Source: M55B112 sp964539395 (lineage in GTDB: Bacteria; Bacteroidota; Bacteroidia; Bacteroidales; GCA-2748055). From it: DNA of 64,000 bases. Numbering within the stretch: position 1 is the stretch's first letter; every line of letters starts with the position of its first letter. The DNA lies in NCBI GenBank assembly GCA_964539395.1, contig CAZIIU010000004.1, forward strand, positions 36,127-100,126, in the 5' to 3' direction. A model generated the notes under the pieces. The model saw only the letters and a list, made by a program, of their open reading frames with translations, searched no databases and was not told the origin of the DNA. Shown in pieces: positions 26,019 to 34,759 of the stretch. Made by a program: the position numbers and the translations under genes.

Positions 26019-26786
26019 ATGATAAAAAAACTCAGGCTCTTATTTGTCGATGATGAAAGTTCAGCAAGGGATCTTTTAAGGGCTTTGCTAAGCGATGTTT
26101 CATTGGCTGAGATTGTTGGGGAAGCGGGGACGGTGGACCAGGCATTTGATGAGGTTATCAGAAAAAAGCCGGATGTGCTCCTTCTGGACATCCAGTTGCA
26201 TGGAGAAAGCGGATTTGACCTGGTTGAAAAGCTGAACCAACATAATATCAGTGTGAGTATAGTTTTCGTTTCAGCTTATGAAAACTATGCCATCCGGGCG
26301 ATCCGGTCTTCAGCCTGCGATTACCTGCTGAAACCTGTAAAAAAGGAGGAGCTTGTTGGCTCCCTGGAAAAAATTTCAAATGAACCGGTAACCGGCGAAA
26401 TTGGGGAACGATTCTCACAGGTCATCTCTCAGCTGACATATCGAAAGAAGATAAAATTCAGGTACCGCAACGGGTTTATTATGATCCATCCCGATGAGAT
26501 CCTCTTCTGCAGGGCAGATTCCAATTATGCCATTCTTGAGCTTGACAGAGGCAAAAGTGTAATTGTATCCATGAACCTGGGAAGTGTGGAAAAGATGCTT
26601 CCTTCATTCTGTTTTGCCCGGATCAGCAGGTCTTTGATCATTAACCTGCATCATCTGAAGGAGCTTGACCGTAAAACCATGACCTGTAAAGTGGCCAATG
26701 AGACCACACATACACTTTCTGTTTCAAAGAAATACCTTCGTGGATTAGAGGTTGGATGCGACAAACATTTTCACCTTCACAATTAA
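26019..26786 (+). CDS. LytTR-family response regulator (orphan)
   Basis: Two-domain transcription regulator of 255 residues. The receiver domain has the acidic pair D11-D12, the phosphoacceptor D57 in VLLLDIQLHGESG, and a Lys in YLLKPVKKEEL. The C-terminal LytTR DNA-binding domain spans roughly 150-250 (RYRNGFIMIHPDEILFCRAD, FARISRSLIINLHHLKEL). No sensor kinase is next to it. The preceding 150 bp hold no clear promoter box. It converges with, and overlaps by 4 bp, the LuxE-like gene. Confidence 0.93.
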   Translation: MIKKLRLLFVDDESSARDLLRALLSDVSLAEIVGEAGTVDQAFDEVIRKKPDVLLLDIQLHGESGFDLVEKLNQHNISVSIVFVSAYENYAIRAIRSSACDYLLKPVKKEELVGSLEKISNEPVTGEIGERFSQVISQLTYRKKIKFRYRNGFIMIHPDEILFCRADSNYAILELDRGKSVIVSMNLGSVEKMLPSFCFARISRSLIINLHHLKELDRKTMTCKVANETTHTLSVSKKYLRGLEVGCDKHFHLHN

Positions 26787-27769
26787 ACAACCATCAGGTT
26801 GCATCCCCTCACATCGGAGTGATCTGACCTGCCGGTAATCTCAAAGGAGCCGTTCTCCATAACCTTACCCGTATCTTCTGTGGCAATAAAACTGCAGGAG
26901 TAGAGATTAGCCAGATCGATGATATTGATTCCTCCCGATCTGCCTGGTGGAATTGCTGTAAACGGGTCGTATAGGTCCCTCGTAAGCACTTTCATCCACG
27001 GAGGAGCATGGAATACTCCCGAACCGGCGGAATAGGCCTGTGAAAGCAGCTCAGTCATTCCGTATTCAGAATGAATTGCATTAATATTGAAAGCATCTTG
27101 CAGGATCCTGTGAAGCTCTTCCCGTATCATCTCTTTTTTTCGGCCCTTCATTCCCCCGGTTTCCATAACTGTTATGTTTTCAGTGAGGCTTACCGGGTGC
27201 CGGGCTGCCAGGTCAAGCAGTGCAAAACTCACACCCAGAAGCAGGGTCGGGCAGCCATCGGTAACCCGCTGTTCGAGCTTGTCAGCCAGTTCGGAATAGT
27301 TGCTAAGCCAGAAGCCGCTGTCGGGATGCCGGCTCAGGTTTACAAGGTGGTTCATCATATATACAAGGGAGGAGTCTTCCCTTTCAAGGTAGGAGGGAAG
27401 CAGTGCAAAGATGCAGAGATCCTTTGGATGACCGTAAAACCGGGTAAAAGTTTTCAACAGGCTTTGCCGGTAGAGCTCTGCGGAGGCCACATAATGAACA
27501 GAGTGTTTCTGACCGGTAGTTCCGCTGCTGCGGAAAAGCAGCTCTGGTGACCTGTTACCAGTGATGATCCTTTCAGTTCTGAAGAGTCCGATGGGCAGGT
27601 AAGGTATTTCCTCAACCGCGCTGATTGTTTCGGGCCGTATGCCCAGCAATGAGAGGTATTTGCCGTATACCTTGTTTTCGGCAGCCTGCAGGTGAAAAAC
27701 ATCAAGTGCCAGGGAGTTGAACTCCCCGGCACTTTCAATATTCAGTATACTGTTTTCGAGATGTTGCAT
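26783..27769 (-). CDS. LuxE/PaaK-family acyl-protein synthetase-like enzyme
   Basis: Adenylate-forming (ANL superfamily) protein of 328 residues related to LuxE acyl-protein synthetases. It has the phosphate-binding loop FRSSGTTGQKHSV, ETGGMKGRKKEM and a YGMTELLSQAY motif. A conserved ATEDTGKVMENGSFEITGRSD region near the end matches the adenylate-domain hinge. LuxE activates fatty acids and transfers them to a protein cysteine, but no luxC, luxD or acyl carrier gene is nearby, so the substrate here is unknown. It lies 44 bp downstream of pgk and is probably cotranscribed with it. Confidence 0.85.
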   Translation of the reverse strand: MQHLENSILNIESAGEFNSLALDVFHLQAAENKVYGKYLSLLGIRPETISAVEEIPYLPIGLFRTERIITGNRSPELLFRSSGTTGQKHSVHYVASAELYRQSLLKTFTRFYGHPKDLCIFALLPSYLEREDSSLVYMMNHLVNLSRHPDSGFWLSNYSELADKLEQRVTDGCPTLLLGVSFALLDLAARHPVSLTENITVMETGGMKGRKKEMIREELHRILQDAFNINAIHSEYGMTELLSQAYSAGSGVFHAPPWMKVLTRDLYDPFTAIPPGRSGGINIIDLANLYSCSFIATEDTGKVMENGSFEITGRSDHSDVRGCNLMVV

Positions 27770-27813
27770 CTCTCTGTTTTTCCTGCTGAGGGGTTCTATC
27801 AGGCAGACAGTCG

Positions 27814-29031
27814 TTACCCCTTGATCGCTTTTACACCGGGAAGCACCTTGCCTTCGATATATTCCAGCATGGCACCACCCCCGGTGGAGACATAGCTTAC
27901 CTTTTCGTCGAGTCCGAATTTCTTCACAGCGGCAACAGAATCGCCACCGCCCACGAGACTGTATGCTCCTTTAGAAGTGGATTCCGCGATCACTTTTGCA
28001 ATGGCAACGGTACCCTTCTGAAAGTTCGGCATTTCAAATACGCCAACCGGACCGTTCCAGAGGATTGTTTTGGAGTCCAGGATCACATCGGAAAACAGTT
28101 CAATGGATTTTTCACCAATATCCAGTCCCATGAATCCGGGTTTCCCCTCCATGATCGGTGCAGTATCGGTCTTTGCTTCATTTTTGAACTCATCCGCCAG
28201 TACCTGGTCGACCGGCAATACAAGGTTTACACCCTTTTCTTCAGCTTTTTTTATGATCTCCAGCGCAAGATCGAGCTTATCCTCTTCACATAATGAGTTT
28301 CCGATTTCACCGCCTTTTGCTTTAATAAAAGTATAGGTCATACCTCCACCGATAATCAGGTTATCGGCCCGTTCGAGCAGGTTCTCGATAACCAGGATCT
28401 TGTCAGACACCTTGGCTCCACCCATAATTGCAGTAAATGGTGCCTCAGAATCCCTGAGTACTTTATCCAAAGCTTTCAATTCAGCATTTATGAGGAATCC
28501 AAACATCCTTGAGTCCTCAGGGAAGAAATCCGCAATAACTGCTGTCGAGCCATGTGCCCGGTGTGCCGTTCCGAAAGCATCATTTACATATACATCGGCA
28601 TAGGAAGCGAGCTTTTCTGCAAATTTTCTTGTCGCAGCCTGCTCTTCCGGGGTTTTCACCTTGTCTTCAGCTGAGTAAAACCGAAGGTTTTCGAGCAGGA
28701 GCACCTCACCGGGTTTTAGTCCTGCAGATTTTTCCCTGGCCTGATCGCCCATGCAGTCATCGGCAAACTGAACATCTACACCCAGGTGTCCGGAGAGAGT
28801 CGGGATCACATGTTTGAGCGAAAACCGCTCTTCAGGTCCAGATTTTGGTCTGCCGAGGTGTGACATCAGGATGGCGGAACCGCCATCGTCAATAATTTTT
28901 TTAATCGTCGGAAGGGCTCCGCGAATACGGGTATCGTCTGTAACGATAAAGTTCTCATCTAGCGGCACGTTAAAGTCAACCCTTACGATTGCTTTCTTGT
29001 TCGCAAAACTGTAATTGTCAATGATTTGCAT
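27814..29031 (-). CDS. pgk: Phosphoglycerate kinase
   Basis: Glycolytic enzyme making ATP from 1,3-bisphosphoglycerate (405 residues). N-terminal RVDFNVPLDE with substrate-binding residues, the HLGRPKSGPEERFSL and GTAHRAHGST stretches, GGAKVSDKI and the C-terminal nucleotide motif GGGDSVAAVKKFG are all present. It has a well-formed promoter upstream. The gene pair pgk and LuxE-like is unusual in my experience. Confidence 0.98.
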   Translation of the reverse strand: MQIIDNYSFANKKAIVRVDFNVPLDENFIVTDDTRIRGALPTIKKIIDDGGSAILMSHLGRPKSGPEERFSLKHVIPTLSGHLGVDVQFADDCMGDQAREKSAGLKPGEVLLLENLRFYSAEDKVKTPEEQAATRKFAEKLASYADVYVNDAFGTAHRAHGSTAVIADFFPEDSRMFGFLINAELKALDKVLRDSEAPFTAIMGGAKVSDKILVIENLLERADNLIIGGGMTYTFIKAKGGEIGNSLCEEDKLDLALEIIKKAEEKGVNLVLPVDQVLADEFKNEAKTDTAPIMEGKPGFMGLDIGEKSIELFSDVILDSKTILWNGPVGVFEMPNFQKGTVAIAKVIAESTSKGAYSLVGGGDSVAAVKKFGLDEKVSYVSTGGGAMLEYIEGKVLPGVKAIKG

Positions 29032-29074
29032 AGCATTATGTTTAATTAAAAAATATGGTTTCCGATAAGAGATA

Positions 29075-29104
29075 CAAAGGTAATATTATTGCATCAAAGT
29101 TCAA
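29075..29104 (-). promoter_or_regulatory. Bacteroidota -33/-7 promoter for pgk
   Basis: On the minus strand TTG (complement of 29102-29104) is followed after 19 bp by TACCTTTG (complement of 29075-29082). Both parts and the spacing match the phylum consensus. The leader to the pgk ATG would be about 37 nt. Confidence 0.75.
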
Positions 29105-29231
29105 ACAGCTCGCTTCGCAGAGATGTTACAGGCAGGACCCGGGGATGAAGGTGATTAGTGTATGAGCGTTGCTTTTCTACAAGATTCGATAAGAATGGTT
29201 TTACGATTCCGAGATTCCGATGGTATTTTGT

Positions 29232-29239
29232 TAAATTTG
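29232..29239 (+). promoter_or_regulatory. Putative -7 element for holB
   Basis: TAAATTTG fits TAnnTTTG. Transcription would start near 29246, 20 nt before ATG 29266. This excludes most of the in-frame upstream extension back to 29158. Confidence 0.45.
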
Positions 29240-29265
29240 CATGGATCAATAAAAATAATGTGGCT

Positions 29266-30411
29266 ATGTTATTCAGGGAAGTACTTGGACAGGAACAGGT
29301 GAAAAGACGTCTTATTCAGTCGGTGAAAGATAACCGTGTAAGTCATGCCCAGCTCTTTTTCGGTCCCGAGGGTAACGGAAAACTCCCCCTGGCAATTGCA
29401 TATGCCCGGTACATGTGTTGTGAGAATCCTTCTGATGATGATTCCTGCGGTACATGTCCTTCCTGTATCAAATATGGCAAATTTGTTCATCCGGATCTCC
29501 ATTTCGTTTTCCCCGTGGTGAAGAAAGAAAAGGGATATGAGGTATGTGATGATTTTCTTGTAAAGTGGAGGGAGGTGCTAACATCGAACCCCTATATTTC
29601 AGAAAACCAATGGTATGAAGTGATCAGAGCCGGGAACAAGCAGGGACTTATCGGCAAGAATGAGAGCGATGCGGTAGCGCGCAAGCTTAGCCTTAAATCA
29701 TTTGAGGCTCCATATAAGGTGATGATCATATGGCTTCCTGAGAAGATGAACCTTACCGCCGCCAATAAGTTACTTAAGCTGCTTGAGGAGCCCCCTTCCG
29801 CAACTGTTTTTCTCCTGGTGAGCGAACAGACAGATTCAATTCTGCCAACCATCCGCAGCAGGACTCAGATGATCAGGATCGGACCGTTGGAGGAGGAGAG
29901 TATCAGAAAGGAATTGCAGGTACGTTTTCCTGATGATCGGGGAATGATTGAAGATGTAATACGCCGTTCCAATGGTAACTTTTCATTGGCTACACAATTG
30001 ATAGAGGCTGGCGAGATGGAACTCGAACATTTTGAAGAGTTCGGTTACTTTATGCGAAAGTGCTATGGCCGCGACATCGTGGAACTGCATCGGTGGACAG
30101 AGAAGATCGCTGGTTGGGGAAGGGAGCGACAGAAATTATTTCTTTCTTATGCATTGCGGATGATACGGGAGAATTTTATGCTCAATCTCCGGCAGGAGGA
30201 GATTACTTTTCTTACACAAAAGGAGCAGGAGTTTTCGGTTCGGTTTTCAGCCTTCATCCACCCGGGAAACGTATTTGATATGGCCGGAGAGTTTCAGAGG
30301 GCCATTGAGCATATAGAGGCCAATGGTTATGCAAAACTTATTCTTCTCGATCTGGCCATTAAGAATATCCTGCTTTTAAAGCAGCCAGCTCCCGTTGAAA
30401 ATGGCAACTGA
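29266..30411 (+). CDS. holB: DNA polymerase III subunit delta' (clamp-loader subunit)
   Basis: AAA+ clamp-loader protein of 381 residues from ATG 29266. It begins REVLGQEQVKRRLIQSV and carries a degenerate P-loop (GPEGNGKLPLA), as expected of delta', which does not hydrolyse ATP. A cysteine cluster CGTCPSC provides the zinc finger. LLKLLEEPPSATVFLL and SRTQMIRIGPL are the delta'/gamma landmarks. The longer frame from 29158 adds 36 residues that precede the usual start and cover the promoter. It is transcribed ahead of ricT with a 174-bp gap. Confidence 0.92.
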   Translation: MLFREVLGQEQVKRRLIQSVKDNRVSHAQLFFGPEGNGKLPLAIAYARYMCCENPSDDDSCGTCPSCIKYGKFVHPDLHFVFPVVKKEKGYEVCDDFLVKWREVLTSNPYISENQWYEVIRAGNKQGLIGKNESDAVARKLSLKSFEAPYKVMIIWLPEKMNLTAANKLLKLLEEPPSATVFLLVSEQTDSILPTIRSRTQMIRIGPLEEESIRKELQVRFPDDRGMIEDVIRRSNGNFSLATQLIEAGEMELEHFEEFGYFMRKCYGRDIVELHRWTEKIAGWGRERQKLFLSYALRMIRENFMLNLRQEEITFLTQKEQEFSVRFSAFIHPGNVFDMAGEFQRAIEHIEANGYAKLILLDLAIKNILLLKQPAPVENGN

Positions 30412-30515
30412 TTTTGTACTTCAACGTATGTCCGATCCCTGTCGGCAAATTGTCCGCTTCTGGCACATACATCTGTACGTTTGACTTACCACCGTTGAAA
30501 AATATTCACCTGATG

Positions 30516-30546
30516 TTGAGTGGTTCACCTGAAATGCCTACCTTTG
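30516..30546 (+). promoter_or_regulatory. Bacteroidota -33/-7 promoter for ricT-gldH
   Basis: TTG at 30516-30518 and TACCTTTG at 30539-30546, separated by 20 bp. Predicted leader to the ATG at 30586 is about 33 nt. It provides an independent start for the ricT-gldH-trmB group. Confidence 0.7.
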
Positions 30547-30585
30547 CAAGACTGATAAATCGACAGCCTAATATACATTTATTGT

Positions 30586-31752
30586 ATGGATAGTAAGATT
30601 GCAAGGGGATGTTGTTCGCCAAAACAGATGGAGATTAATAACGACAACGTTGATCGTCTTGTGTATTATTTTGGCAGTTGCGGTAAGCTTGACTCGTTCA
30701 ACTGGTTCAGGGACCTGAGCGGTGATCTTGATATTCCCGATATTGTTGAAATCAGGTTTAAGAATACGAGAAAGGAGATTTACCGCAATGTGAACGGCTT
30801 GCGGCTGAAGCGGGGTGATTTTGTTGCTGTTGAGGCCTCTCCGGGGCATGATATTGGTATCATCACCCTGGCAGGAGAGATCGTAGAGAAACAGCTCTCG
30901 AAAACGAAATTTGATCCACGGATTGATGAACTTAAGAAGGTTTACCGAAAGGTTAAACCTGCGGATATTGAAAAATGGGAGGAGGCGATCGGGCTTGAAC
31001 ATTCAACGATGCTCAGGGCACGGAGTATAGTGGAACAGCTCGGATTGGACATGAAGATCGGGGATGTGGAGTACCAGGGCGACAGAACCAAGGCGATCTT
31101 TTATTATATTGCCGATGAGCGTGTCGATTTCAGGGAGCTGATAAAAGTGCTGGCTGAGAATTTCAGGATCAGGATAGAGATGCGCCAGATCGGAGCGAGG
31201 CAGGAAGCTGGCAGGATTGGTGGGATCGGCACATGCGGCAGAGAACTTTGCTGCTCCTCGTTCATAACCAATTTTGTTTCAGTTAGCACGCAGGCGGCGC
31301 GGATTCAGGAGATTGCACTCAACCCGACCAAGCTGGCCGGGCAGTGTGGAAAGCTGAAGTGTTGTCTGAATTATGAGGTTGATAGTTATGCTGATGCACG
31401 GAAGCATTTTCCCGACAGGAATGTATACCTGAAGCTCGCCGGCGGTAAGGCCATTCACCAGAAAACAGATGTCTACCGCGGGGTAATGTGGTACCTGCTT
31501 GAGACGGATAAGGCAGCCATGTCGTTTATTCCTGTACCTGTTGAACGCGTTAATGAGATTATTGCGCTCAACCGGAATAATGTTTTACCCGATTCCCTTC
31601 TTGATATGCAGCACCCGAAGGAGTCTGAAAAACCTGAACAATTCAAGGATGTGGTCGGGCAGGAGAGCATCACACGATTTGAGAACAGGAACAGGAAAAA
31701 GAAAAAGAGCAAGGGCAGAAGAGGACCCCGGCCACGTCAATATAACAGGTGA
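30586..31752 (+). CDS. ricT: RicT/YaaT PSP1-domain protein
   Basis: A 388-residue soluble protein with the PSP1 C-terminal domain. The conserved cysteine sets CGRELCCSSF and CGKLKCC match RicT of the Ric iron-sulfur-containing complex, which in Bacillus affects RNase Y and development. An additional CC pair sits near the N-terminus (RGCCSPKQM). The tail is strongly basic (NRNRKKKKSKGRRGPRPRQ), suggesting nucleic-acid contact. Its stop overlaps the gldH ATG by one base. The role in Bacteroidota is unproven. Confidence 0.92.
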   Translation: MDSKIARGCCSPKQMEINNDNVDRLVYYFGSCGKLDSFNWFRDLSGDLDIPDIVEIRFKNTRKEIYRNVNGLRLKRGDFVAVEASPGHDIGIITLAGEIVEKQLSKTKFDPRIDELKKVYRKVKPADIEKWEEAIGLEHSTMLRARSIVEQLGLDMKIGDVEYQGDRTKAIFYYIADERVDFRELIKVLAENFRIRIEMRQIGARQEAGRIGGIGTCGRELCCSSFITNFVSVSTQAARIQEIALNPTKLAGQCGKLKCCLNYEVDSYADARKHFPDRNVYLKLAGGKAIHQKTDVYRGVMWYLLETDKAAMSFIPVPVERVNEIIALNRNNVLPDSLLDMQHPKESEKPEQFKDVVGQESITRFENRNRKKKKSKGRRGPRPRQYNR

Positions 31753-32225
31753 TGGAGAGAAAGATTTATTTGTGGCTATTACCATTGGTTGCCCTGTTTA
31801 TTAACGAATCGTGTGATCGGCAAATGGTCTTTGATGAGTTCAGCCGTATAGAGACGGGAAGATGGAGCTGGGATGAACCGGTGAATTTTACATTCAGAAT
31901 AGAGGATACGCTCACACTACACAATCTGCAGATTCAATTGCGACATTCAACAGAGTATCCTCTCAACAATTTATATATGTTTGTGCATGTGGAAGGTCCT
32001 TCAGGGCAGGGTATAACCGATACCGTTCAATTCATACTTGCTGAGAACAACGGTAAATGGATTGGAAAGGGCGTTGGCAACATCCGGGAGATTGGTTACC
32101 TGTACAGGAAAAATACAGTTTTTCCGGATACCGGGACCTATTCAGTTACCATCGAACAGGCGATGCGGCTTCCTGAAGTACCGGTTTCGGAGATTGGATT
32201 ACGGATCAGTAAAAAACAACCATAG
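31752..32225 (+). CDS. gldH: Gliding motility lipoprotein GldH
   Basis: A lipoprotein of 157 residues. The short signal (IYLWLLPLVALFINESC) leads to the acylated cysteine, followed by DRQMVFDEFSRI. The rest is a beta-rich domain with FTFRIEDTLTLHNLQIQLRHS and RLPEVPVSEIGLRISK, matching GldH. GldH is required for gliding and chitin use in Flavobacterium and is found in many non-gliding Bacteroidota too. The ATG overlaps the ricT stop (TGATG), so the two are coupled. Confidence 0.92.
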   Translation: MERKIYLWLLPLVALFINESCDRQMVFDEFSRIETGRWSWDEPVNFTFRIEDTLTLHNLQIQLRHSTEYPLNNLYMFVHVEGPSGQGITDTVQFILAENNGKWIGKGVGNIREIGYLYRKNTVFPDTGTYSVTIEQAMRLPEVPVSEIGLRISKKQP

Positions 32226-32236
32226 GCATCTTAATT

Positions 32237-32944
32237 TTGGGCAAGAACAAGCTTCAAAGATTCTCAGAAATGGAAACATTTCAAAGGGTTTTCCAACCTT
32301 CCTTTGAAGAAGTTTTCGGCAGGGACCATGCCTTAAAGGGAAGATGGGCCCAGGAGGTTTTTGGCAACCGGAAACCCATTGTTCTGGAACTGGGTTGTGG
32401 CAGAGGTGAGTATACAATTGGTCAGGCCGCAATGGATCCCGGCAGGAATTACATTGGAATCGATATCAAGGGAGCACGAATCTGGAAAGGAGCAAAATCT
32501 GCCAATGAAATGGGTCTGGGAAATGTGGCTTTTTTAAGGACACGGATCGAGTTTATAGAATCCTTTTTTGCACCCGGTGAGACAGAAGAGATATGGCTCA
32601 CTTTCCCTGATCCCCAGCTCAAAAGGAGAAGAAACAAAAAGCGGCTCACCGGTCCGTCTTTTCTGAACCGCTACCGGACCTTTCTTCGCCATAACGGGAT
32701 GGTTCATCTGAAGACCGACAATGACGTACTGTATGAATACACACTTGCACTTGCAAGACACAATAAACTGGAGGTTATACACGCGACACGGGATCTCTGC
32801 AATGCCCCCTTTCTGAATGAGACACTGGCTATTCGGACCTATTACGAGGAGCAGTTTCTTTCGGCAGGAGCCACGATCAATTACCTTTCATTTAAACTAC
32901 CCTCTGATAAAATAATTGAAAAAATGCCTGACGATGGATGGTGA
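32237..32944 (+). CDS. trmB: tRNA (guanine-N7)-methyltransferase
   Basis: SAM-dependent methyltransferase (235 residues) making m7G46 in tRNA. It contains ELGCGRGEYTIGQA (SAM loop), the IWLTFPDPQLKRRRNKKRL motif and TDNDVLYEYTL. The N-terminus GKNKLQRFSEMETF matches the conserved start of this group, which supports the TTG at 32237 as the real start. The next ATG at 32270 would remove that motif. The TTG coincides with the end of a TAATTTTG box (32232-32239), so this site is ambiguous. The end overlaps the following gene by 11 bp. Confidence 0.92.
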   Translation: MGKNKLQRFSEMETFQRVFQPSFEEVFGRDHALKGRWAQEVFGNRKPIVLELGCGRGEYTIGQAAMDPGRNYIGIDIKGARIWKGAKSANEMGLGNVAFLRTRIEFIESFFAPGETEEIWLTFPDPQLKRRRNKKRLTGPSFLNRYRTFLRHNGMVHLKTDNDVLYEYTLALARHNKLEVIHATRDLCNAPFLNETLAIRTYYEEQFLSAGATINYLSFKLPSDKIIEKMPDDGW

Positions 32945-33272
32945 TGATCACTTTTTTGAGCGTGTGTATGCAATTGTAAAAAAAATACCGCCGGGCAGAG
33001 TTACTTCTTACGGGGCCATAGCCCGTTGTATTGGCTCCCCCCAATCTTCCCGCATGGTGGGTTGGGCGATGAATCATTCCCATAGCCGGAGTGATTTTAT
33101 ACCCGCTCACAGGGTGGTGAACCGCAATGGTCTGCTCACCGGAAAACATCATTTTGGAGGTCCGGGTGTAATGGCAGAACTACTTGAGAATGAAGGAGTA
33201 AAAGTAGTTGATGAACAAGTTGTTGATTTTGAACTTCTTTTTTGGAATCCTGCCAGTGAAACTGACCTGTAA
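32934..33272 (+). CDS. Alkyltransferase-like protein (ATL, MGMT DNA-binding domain without the acceptor cysteine)
   Basis: A 112-residue protein homologous to the DNA-binding and active-site domain of O6-alkylguanine alkyltransferase (RVYAIVKKIPPGRVTSYGAIA, SRMVGWAMNHS). The PCHR active-site motif is replaced by PAHR (FIPAHRVVNRNG), so the acceptor cysteine is missing. This is the hallmark of ATL proteins, which bind alkylated bases and hand them to nucleotide excision repair. It starts inside the trmB 3' end, so the two are coupled. An earlier in-frame start at 32916 is possible. Confidence 0.9.
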   Translation: MDGDDHFFERVYAIVKKIPPGRVTSYGAIARCIGSPQSSRMVGWAMNHSHSRSDFIPAHRVVNRNGLLTGKHHFGGPGVMAELLENEGVKVVDEQVVDFELLFWNPASETDL

Positions 33273-33299
33273 AGAATTAATCTAAATAAAAAAAATGGC

Positions 33300-33307
33300 T
33301 ATCTTTG
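33300..33307 (+). promoter_or_regulatory. Putative -7 element for the mrp/apbC gene
   Basis: TATCTTTG matches TAnnTTTG exactly and sits 19 bp before the ATG at 33327. No TTG is seen at the -33 position. Confidence 0.45.
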
Positions 33308-33326
33308 TAGGTAAAATGGAATTGTT

Positions 33327-34427
33327 ATGAGTATTTCAAGGGAACAGGTGCTGGAGGCATTAAAGCGGGTGGTTCATCCCGAGTCGAGAAAGAATATTGT
33401 AGAATCAGGTATGGTGGAAAACCTCACCATTGATGGAATGGAGGTGCGGTTCGCGCTTAAGTTTAACCGTCCCAACGACCCCTTTATACAGTCGATGAAG
33501 AAGTCTTGTGTGAGTGCTATTGAGTCGCAGCTCGGTAAAGAGGTAAAGATCAGGGGGAACATCGGCACCAACGTACCGGAGCGTAAAGAGACCCGTGAAG
33601 TGTTACCTGGTGTGAAAAATATCATTGCAGTGGCCTCTGGAAAGGGCGGGGTTGGAAAATCGACCGTGGCGGTTAACCTCGCGATCGGACTAAAAAAACA
33701 GGGGTATGCTGTAGGGCTTCTTGATGCAGATGTTTATGGTCCGTCAATACCGAAGATGTTTGACATGGAGAAGGCACGACCGGCCGGAAAGACCGAAGAT
33801 GGTGTGGAATGGATCGTTCCAATTGAGAAATACGGAATCAGATTATTGTCTGTCGGCTTCTTTGTAAAGCCCGAGGACGCGCTGGTTTGGCGAGGACCTA
33901 TGGCTACAAGTGCACTTAAACAGTTAATAACCCAGGGCGACTGGGGAGAGCTCGACTACCTTGTATTGGATCTCCCCCCCGGTACCGGAGATGTGCACCT
34001 GACAATAGTACAGGAGTTGCCTGTAACGGGTGCGATTATTGTAAGTACACCACAGGAGGTGGCACTGGCAGATGTCATAAAGGGCATCAGCATGTTTACG
34101 GGAGACAAGATCAATGTGCCGGTGTTGGGACTGGTGGAGAACATGGCATGGTTCACACCGGAGGAGTTGCCCGGTAACAGGTATTATATTTTTGGAAAAG
34201 AGGGGTGTAAAAAGCTGGCCGATAAACTCGGGATCGCTTTGCTCGGGCAGATTCCTATTGTGCAGGGTATATGCGAATCGGGCGATGAGGGTATTCCGGT
34301 AGCTGAAGACATCGATTCTGCAACAGGCAAGGCCTTTTCGCAGCTGGCTGTAAAGGTAGCGGAAGCAACAGAGAAGAGAAACAGGGAGTTAGGTCCCACA
34401 AGAAAGGTTGAGATTACTACAAAATAA
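33327..34427 (+). CDS. apbC: Mrp/ApbC-family iron-sulfur cluster carrier ATPase
   Basis: P-loop NTPase of 366 residues that loads Fe-S clusters on target proteins. A DUF59-like N-terminal domain (roughly 1-85) precedes a deviant Walker A loop, VASGKGGVGKSTVAVNLA, then LLDADVYGPSIPKMF and VLDLPPGTGDVHLT. The C-terminal CxxC pair that typically follows VENM in Mrp proteins is absent (VENMAWFTPEELPGN), which I recall as usual for Bacteroidota homologues. It is followed 21 bp later by an Nfu-type protein, fitting a joint Fe-S role. Confidence 0.92.
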   Translation: MSISREQVLEALKRVVHPESRKNIVESGMVENLTIDGMEVRFALKFNRPNDPFIQSMKKSCVSAIESQLGKEVKIRGNIGTNVPERKETREVLPGVKNIIAVASGKGGVGKSTVAVNLAIGLKKQGYAVGLLDADVYGPSIPKMFDMEKARPAGKTEDGVEWIVPIEKYGIRLLSVGFFVKPEDALVWRGPMATSALKQLITQGDWGELDYLVLDLPPGTGDVHLTIVQELPVTGAIIVSTPQEVALADVIKGISMFTGDKINVPVLGLVENMAWFTPEELPGNRYYIFGKEGCKKLADKLGIALLGQIPIVQGICESGDEGIPVAEDIDSATGKAFSQLAVKVAEATEKRNRELGPTRKVEITTK

Positions 34428-34448
34428 TACAGTATAAATAAGAATACA

Positions 34449-34685
34449 ATGGAAGAATTAAAGAGCCGGGTTGAGAAAGCACTCGAAAAGGTCCGCCCCT
34501 ACCTGGTGGCAGACGGGGGAGATATTGTGCTGGTTGATGTAACGGATGACCATATTGTGAAGGTACAGCTTACCGGTGCCTGCCATGGCTGTCCCTTCAG
34601 TATGCAGACCCTTAAGGCTGGTGTGGAGATGGCTGTTAAAAAAGAGGTCCCGGAGATCAGGGAGGTGGTACAGCTGAATGAATAG
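34449..34685 (+). CDS. NifU C-terminal-domain (Nfu-type) iron-sulfur scaffold protein
   Basis: A 78-residue protein containing only the NifU-like domain: RPYLVADGGDIVLVDV and the cluster-binding CxxC in ACHGCPFSMQTLKAG. It transfers or stores a [4Fe-4S] cluster bridged between two subunits. Its position directly after the Mrp/ApbC carrier gene suggests shared function. Confidence 0.94.
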   Translation: MEELKSRVEKALEKVRPYLVADGGDIVLVDVTDDHIVKVQLTGACHGCPFSMQTLKAGVEMAVKKEVPEIREVVQLNE

Positions 34686-34731
34686 AAGTAAATAACCTGC
34701 GACAGGATTAGTCTCTTACACGGGCTTTGCT

Positions 34732-34739
34732 TATTTTTG
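34732..34739 (+). promoter_or_regulatory. Putative -7 element for sprE/porW-porX
   Basis: TATTTTTG matches the consensus, with a predicted start near 34746. The longest open frame begins at the TTG at 34727, upstream of this site, so that start is unlikely. No -33 TTG is clear. Confidence 0.45.
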
Positions 34740-34759
34740 TTGCTCGTGTAAAATATCTG

